From Rhodospirillaceae bacterium (GTDB lineage: Bacteria > Pseudomonadota > Gammaproteobacteria > Steroidobacterales > Rariloculaceae): DNA of 64,000 nucleotides. Below the pieces are notes generated by a model. The model was not told the DNA's origin. It made no database searches and was given only the letters and a program-made list of their open reading frames with translations. Both the position numbers and the translations under genes were made by a program. Where the stretch lies: positions 1-64,000 of the forward strand of contig JAHEKF010000001.1 of assembly GCA_024638465.1 (NCBI GenBank). The letters are read 5' to 3'. Shown here in pieces: positions 60,904 to 64,000 of the stretch. The stretch's first letter is position 1. Each line of letters opens with the position of its first letter.

Positions 60904-61815
60904 ATGTCGCCGGAAGCCACGGTATGGGTTGTCGTCCATGAGACAGCCGACGCGCGCCACGCGTCGGAAGCGGCTCTCGTGCTCACGGCGCTCGAGATAC
61001 AACACGAGCGCAGGATGTACCGCAATCGCTGGCAGCTCAGCGTCGCCGAACAGGACGCCGCTCGCGCCAGTGAAGAGATCCGGGCATTCGACGCGGAACG
61101 TCACGCTCCACCGGTCGGACGAAAGCCCATTGCGGAACTCGGCAATGGCTGGAACGGCGTCGCGGCATTCGCCGCGCTGTTACTGGTCTTCGCGATTCTG
61201 CAGGCGCAGGATGTCCTCGGGCTCGATTGGGTGCGCGCCGGGCGCCTCGATGCGGGCCGGGTACTCGGCGGCGAGTGGTGGCGGGCAGTGACCGCACTGA
61301 CGTTGCACGCGGACCTGGGACATCTCGCGTCGAACATCGCATTCGGCAGTTTCTTCGGACTATACGTCGGCCGCTATCTCGGATCGGGTCTGGGATGGAG
61401 CGCGATTCTCGCCGGCGGCATCCTCGGCAATGCCGTCAACGCCTGGATCCAGCCGGCGTCGCATCTGGCGATCGGCGCGTCGACCGCGGTGTTCGCGGCA
61501 CTAGGGCTTCTCGGTGCATATACCTGGCGCCGCGGCTTCCTCAGGAACACGCCGTGGCGGGACCGCATTGCTCCCGTGACCGCGGCCGTCTTTCTGCTTG
61601 CGTTCACGGGCACCGGGACGGGTACGGGTGACGGCAACGTCGATGTGATGGCGCATCTCACGGGATTCGCTGCGGGCTTCGGGATTGGGGTGTGGCTGGC
61701 TGCGAGCCGAATTCCGGAAGGCGTCCGCGCGCAGCAGATCGCCGCGGCAATCTCAGCCTGTGTACTCGCAGGAGCCTGGCTTGCAGCTTTCGGTGCCGCC
61801 GTGATTGCCCGCTAA
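60904..61815 (+). CDS. Rhomboid-family intramembrane serine protease
   Basis: A 303-residue membrane protease with an N-terminal cytoplasmic domain of about 75 residues and six helices. Typical landmarks are GEWWRAVTALTLHADLGHLA, NIAFGSFFGLYVGRY, the catalytic Ser in HLAIGASTAVFAALG and the His in VMAHLTGFAAGFGIG. The N-terminal part (VWVVVHETADARHASEA) differs from GlpG and may bind a nucleotide or partner. Substrates are unknown. Confidence 0.92.
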   Translation: MSPEATVWVVVHETADARHASEAALVLTALEIQHERRMYRNRWQLSVAEQDAARASEEIRAFDAERHAPPVGRKPIAELGNGWNGVAAFAALLLVFAILQAQDVLGLDWVRAGRLDAGRVLGGEWWRAVTALTLHADLGHLASNIAFGSFFGLYVGRYLGSGLGWSAILAGGILGNAVNAWIQPASHLAIGASTAVFAALGLLGAYTWRRGFLRNTPWRDRIAPVTAAVFLLAFTGTGTGTGDGNVDVMAHLTGFAAGFGIGVWLAASRIPEGVRAQQIAAAISACVLAGAWLAAFGAAVIAR

Positions 61816-61821
61816 CGCCGT

Positions 61822-62658
61822 TCAGTCCAGAACGCTTGCGACGAGTTCGAGAAACTCCTCCTCCGTTTGAATTCGCTCCGCGTCGCGCGCGTCGATCGTA
61901 TAACCATGTTCCTTCGCATAGGCCTCGTAGAGGGGACGCCGGTGATCTATCAGGCGCGGGAAAAGCCACCTCGCGAACTCGTCCGGAACGATTTCGTCGG
62001 GGCCGTCCAGTCCCGTCTCGGCGAGGTACTCGTCGAGATTCGGTAACAGAAAGGATTCGTTATAGAACATCGGCTTCGGCGAGCTGATCGCTCGTTCGAT
62101 CAGCTTTTGCTCCATCGCGACATCCGGTTTGAGATAGAGAATCAGCGTATTCTCCGCGAGTACGCGGACGCTCTCGGCATCCTGTAGCTCGCAGATGCTG
62201 CCGCCGGAATCGTTGATGAAATGCGCGTAGCCGTAAATCTCATGCGCCTTGTCGATAAAATCCGCTACATCGCACATGGCTCCGATCTCGGCCTCCCGGT
62301 GCAGTCGCTGCCGGTGCAGGAACTCGTCGACCGGCAATCCGCCCAGATCTGCGCGGCCGATCTTGCCGAGGAAACTCGCGACGGGCGCTAGGTTGTGTAC
62401 GGTGATATTGCTGGCGATGTAGATCGAATCGCTGCGCAGGAGATCGCGCAGGAAGTCGACCTGCATCGCCTGCCGCTTGATGTTGTCGAGGATCGGCTCG
62501 ACGAGATATTTCGTGCCGATACGATAGTCGCCCGAGTAATGGAACCATTCCTCATGCGGCATTTTGTAAGCGAGAGTGGTCTTGCCTACGCCCGACATCC
62601 CCAGCAGCGTAATGGCCTTGTGGGGGCTCGCCAGGAATTCTGCCGCTGTCATCTTCAT
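61822..62658 (-). CDS. P-loop ATPase of unknown function
   Basis: A 278-residue cytoplasmic protein with Walker A GMSGVGKTT (Lys26) right after a short head; FINDSGGSICEL may be the acidic second motif. It contains HSGD-like (FHYSGDYRIGTKYLVE) and later LILYLKPD, which resemble nucleoside/shikimate kinase cores. The pattern suggests a small-molecule or protein kinase-like NTPase, not a motor. No close named family comes to mind. It lies between the rhomboid and Lhr genes. The start may be ATG 62658 or the second Met two codons on. Confidence 0.7.
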   Translation of the reverse strand: MKMTAAEFLASPHKAITLLGMSGVGKTTLAYKMPHEEWFHYSGDYRIGTKYLVEPILDNIKRQAMQVDFLRDLLRSDSIYIASNITVHNLAPVASFLGKIGRADLGGLPVDEFLHRQRLHREAEIGAMCDVADFIDKAHEIYGYAHFINDSGGSICELQDAESVRVLAENTLILYLKPDVAMEQKLIERAISSPKPMFYNESFLLPNLDEYLAETGLDGPDEIVPDEFARWLFPRLIDHRRPLYEAYAKEHGYTIDARDAERIQTEEEFLELVASVLD

Positions 62659-62763
62659 CGCGTCGTCCGCTGGTTGGGGCTGGCGTGATTATACGGTCGT
62701 TGCCGTTCAGCGTAGCGAAAGAATGTCATGACGTTCGACCCGGGTTTCTCGTATCCTAGTCGG

Positions 62764-64000
62764 ATGCCCCCTGCCAGCTTCCATCCCGCCGTGTCGCGCT
62801 GGTTCGAGCGCGAGTTCGAAGCATCGACGCGGGTTCAGGAACGTGCCTGGCCGGCGATCGGCAGCGGCTCGCACACCCTGATCACGGCGCCGACAGGATC
62901 CGGCAAGACGCTGGCAGCATTTCTTTCCGTCATCGACGATCTCGTCAGGCAGGCGCTCGACGGTGATCTGGCTGACACAACGCAGGTGCTGTACGTCTCG
63001 CCGCTTAAGGCGCTGTCCAACGACATTCACAAGAACCTGAAAGCCCCGCTCGCGGGTATCCGCAATGAACTGCTCGAAAGCGGCGAGCCCGATGCACCGA
63101 TCCGGGCCGCCGTGCGTACCGGCGATACGCCGCAGAGCGAACGTGCCCGGATGCGCAGGATACCGCCGCATATACTCGTCACAACGCCCGAATCGCTTTA
63201 CATCCTGCTGACATCGGAATCCGGACGCCGGATTCTTGCCGGCGTCAAGACCGTCATCGTGGACGAGATCCACGCCGTTGCCGGCAACAAGCGCGGCGCA
63301 CATTTGTCGCTGTCGCTCGAGCGGCTGACGGCGCTGTGCGGCCGCGAGCCAACGCGTGTTGGCATTTCCGCGACGAGCAAGCCGATCGACACGATGGTCG
63401 CATTCCTGACGGGCGTCGGGCGGGGCACCTGCACCGTTATCGACGACGGTCACGCGCGTGACCGCGACCTGCAACTCGAACTGCCGCAGTCGCCGCTGGA
63501 GGCGATCATGGCGAACGAGGTATGGGCTGAGATCTACGATCGACTCGCCGAACTGATCGACCAGCACCGTACGACGCTCGTGTTCGTCAATACGCGACGT
63601 CTGGCCGAGCGGCTCGCTCGACATCTGGCGGAGCGATGCGGCGAGGATTTCGTTACAGCGCATCACGGTAGTCTCGCGAAGGAGCATCGGCTTCGCGCCG
63701 AGGAGAATCTCAAGGCGGGTCGCCTCAAGGTGCTCGTCGCGACCGGTTCGCTCGAACTCGGCATCGACATCGGCGATGTTGATCTTGTTTGTCAGCTCGG
63801 ATCGCCGCGCGCGATATCGAAATTCCTGCAACGCGTCGGTCGCTCCGGCCATGGTGTTGATCGCCTGCCGAAAGGCAGACTTTTCCCGCTGTCAAGGGAC
63901 GAACTGGTCGAATGCGTTGCGTTGTTGGCGAGCGTGACAAGAGGCGAGCTCGACGCGACGCGGCTCTGCGAGCAGCCACTCGATGTGCTCGCGCAGCAGA
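62764..64000 (+). CDS. lhr: Lhr-type DEAD/H-box helicase (partial)
   Basis: The frame opens at ATG 62764 and stays open to the window end (over 400 codons). Helicase superfamily 2 motifs are in order: motif [10 protein letters not shown] (Lys48), Ia [11 protein letters not shown], motif II VDEIHAV, motif III SATSKP, and motif [12 protein letters not shown]. The sequence is of the Lhr family (large helicase-related), which unwinds RNA:DNA hybrids in DNA repair. Full Lhr proteins exceed 800 residues, so roughly half is missing here. Confidence 0.92.
   Translation, partial: MPPASFHPAVSRWFEREFEASTRVQERAWPAIGSGSHTLITAPTGSGKTLAAFLSVIDDLVRQALDGDLADTTQVLYVSPLKALSNDIHKNLKAPLAGIRNELLESGEPDAPIRAAVRTGDTPQSERARMRRIPPHILVTTPESLYILLTSESGRRILAGVKTVIVDEIHAVAGNKRGAHLSLSLERLTALCGREPTRVGISATSKPIDTMVAFLTGVGRGTCTVIDDGHARDRDLQLELPQSPLEAIMANEVWAEIYDRLAELIDQHRTTLVFVNTRRLAERLARHLAERCGEDFVTAHHGSLAKEHRLRAEENLKAGRLKVLVATGSLELGIDIGDVDLVCQLGSPRAISKFLQRVGRSGHGVDRLPKGRLFPLSRDELVECVALLASVTRGELDATRLCEQPLDVLAQQ

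Noticed and set aside
62707-63852. A 381-residue reverse frame opposite the helicase
   Set aside because: All helicase motifs are on the forward strand in order; the reverse frame is a GC-rich shadow.

Overview
The window is high-GC DNA with dense gene packing, many ATGA-type start/stop overlaps and proteobacterial families throughout: CpxRA-like and sigma-54 regulation, MsrPQ, GlnK-AmtB, a two-subunit 2-oxoacid oxidoreductase, YbaK, a TIGR04211-type SH3 protein, Lhr. I infer a free-living, probably marine or sediment gammaproteobacterium, perhaps of a Woeseia- or Steroidobacter-like group. No rRNA, tRNA, CRISPR array, phage or complete insertion sequence was seen.

Left third (about 0.4-20.4 kb): a catabolic island. 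One leftward run reads soxC-like, soxD-like, tricarballylate-dehydrogenase-like flavoprotein, TctC binding protein, fused TctA/TctB permease and galD (4-oxalomesaconate tautomerase). Divergent from it, a twin-arginine-exported thiamine-diphosphate enzyme is followed 4 bp later by a diheme cytochrome c. Around these lie an exported aldo/keto reductase-like protein, cytochrome b561, a Sec-exported fumarylacetoacetate-hydrolase-family enzyme, two tandem sulfotransferases, a lectin-like/esterase fusion, an exported amidohydrolase, an orphan xanthine-dehydrogenase large subunit and a probable remnant of an exported class II aldolase. Families that are normally cytoplasmic repeatedly carry export signals and sit beside cytochromes. 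This looks like an extracytoplasmic oxidation pathway for a carboxylated, possibly sulfur-bearing organic acid; the substrate is unknown.

Middle (20.5-42 kb): ilvA, a small secreted/membrane protein pair, a GldA/GldF/GldG/DUF4340 ABC operon, a 590-bp gene-free element with 43-bp inverted ends, an M16 peptidase, an OppA-type lipoprotein, prolyl aminopeptidase with dihydroorotase, and a compact sigma-54 circuit. In that circuit a PAS-PAS-AAA-Fis activator is divergent from a 96-residue secreted protein that has a near-consensus -24/-12 promoter, with five related palindromes around it. PBP4, an SH3 protein and msrPQ follow.

Right third (42-64 kb): glnK-amtB; a CpxRA-like two-component pair with a divergent 11-residue-repeat secreted protein in the position CpxP has in enterics; two TPR/TonB-like paralogues; YbaK; a three-gene 2-oxoacid:NAD(P) oxidoreductase operon; a coiled-coil protein; YceI; a DUF1800-DUF1501 pair; a DUF1134 lipoprotein; a zinc-ribbon protein with Ogt; rhomboid protease; a P-loop ATPase; and an Lhr-type helicase cut by the window edge.
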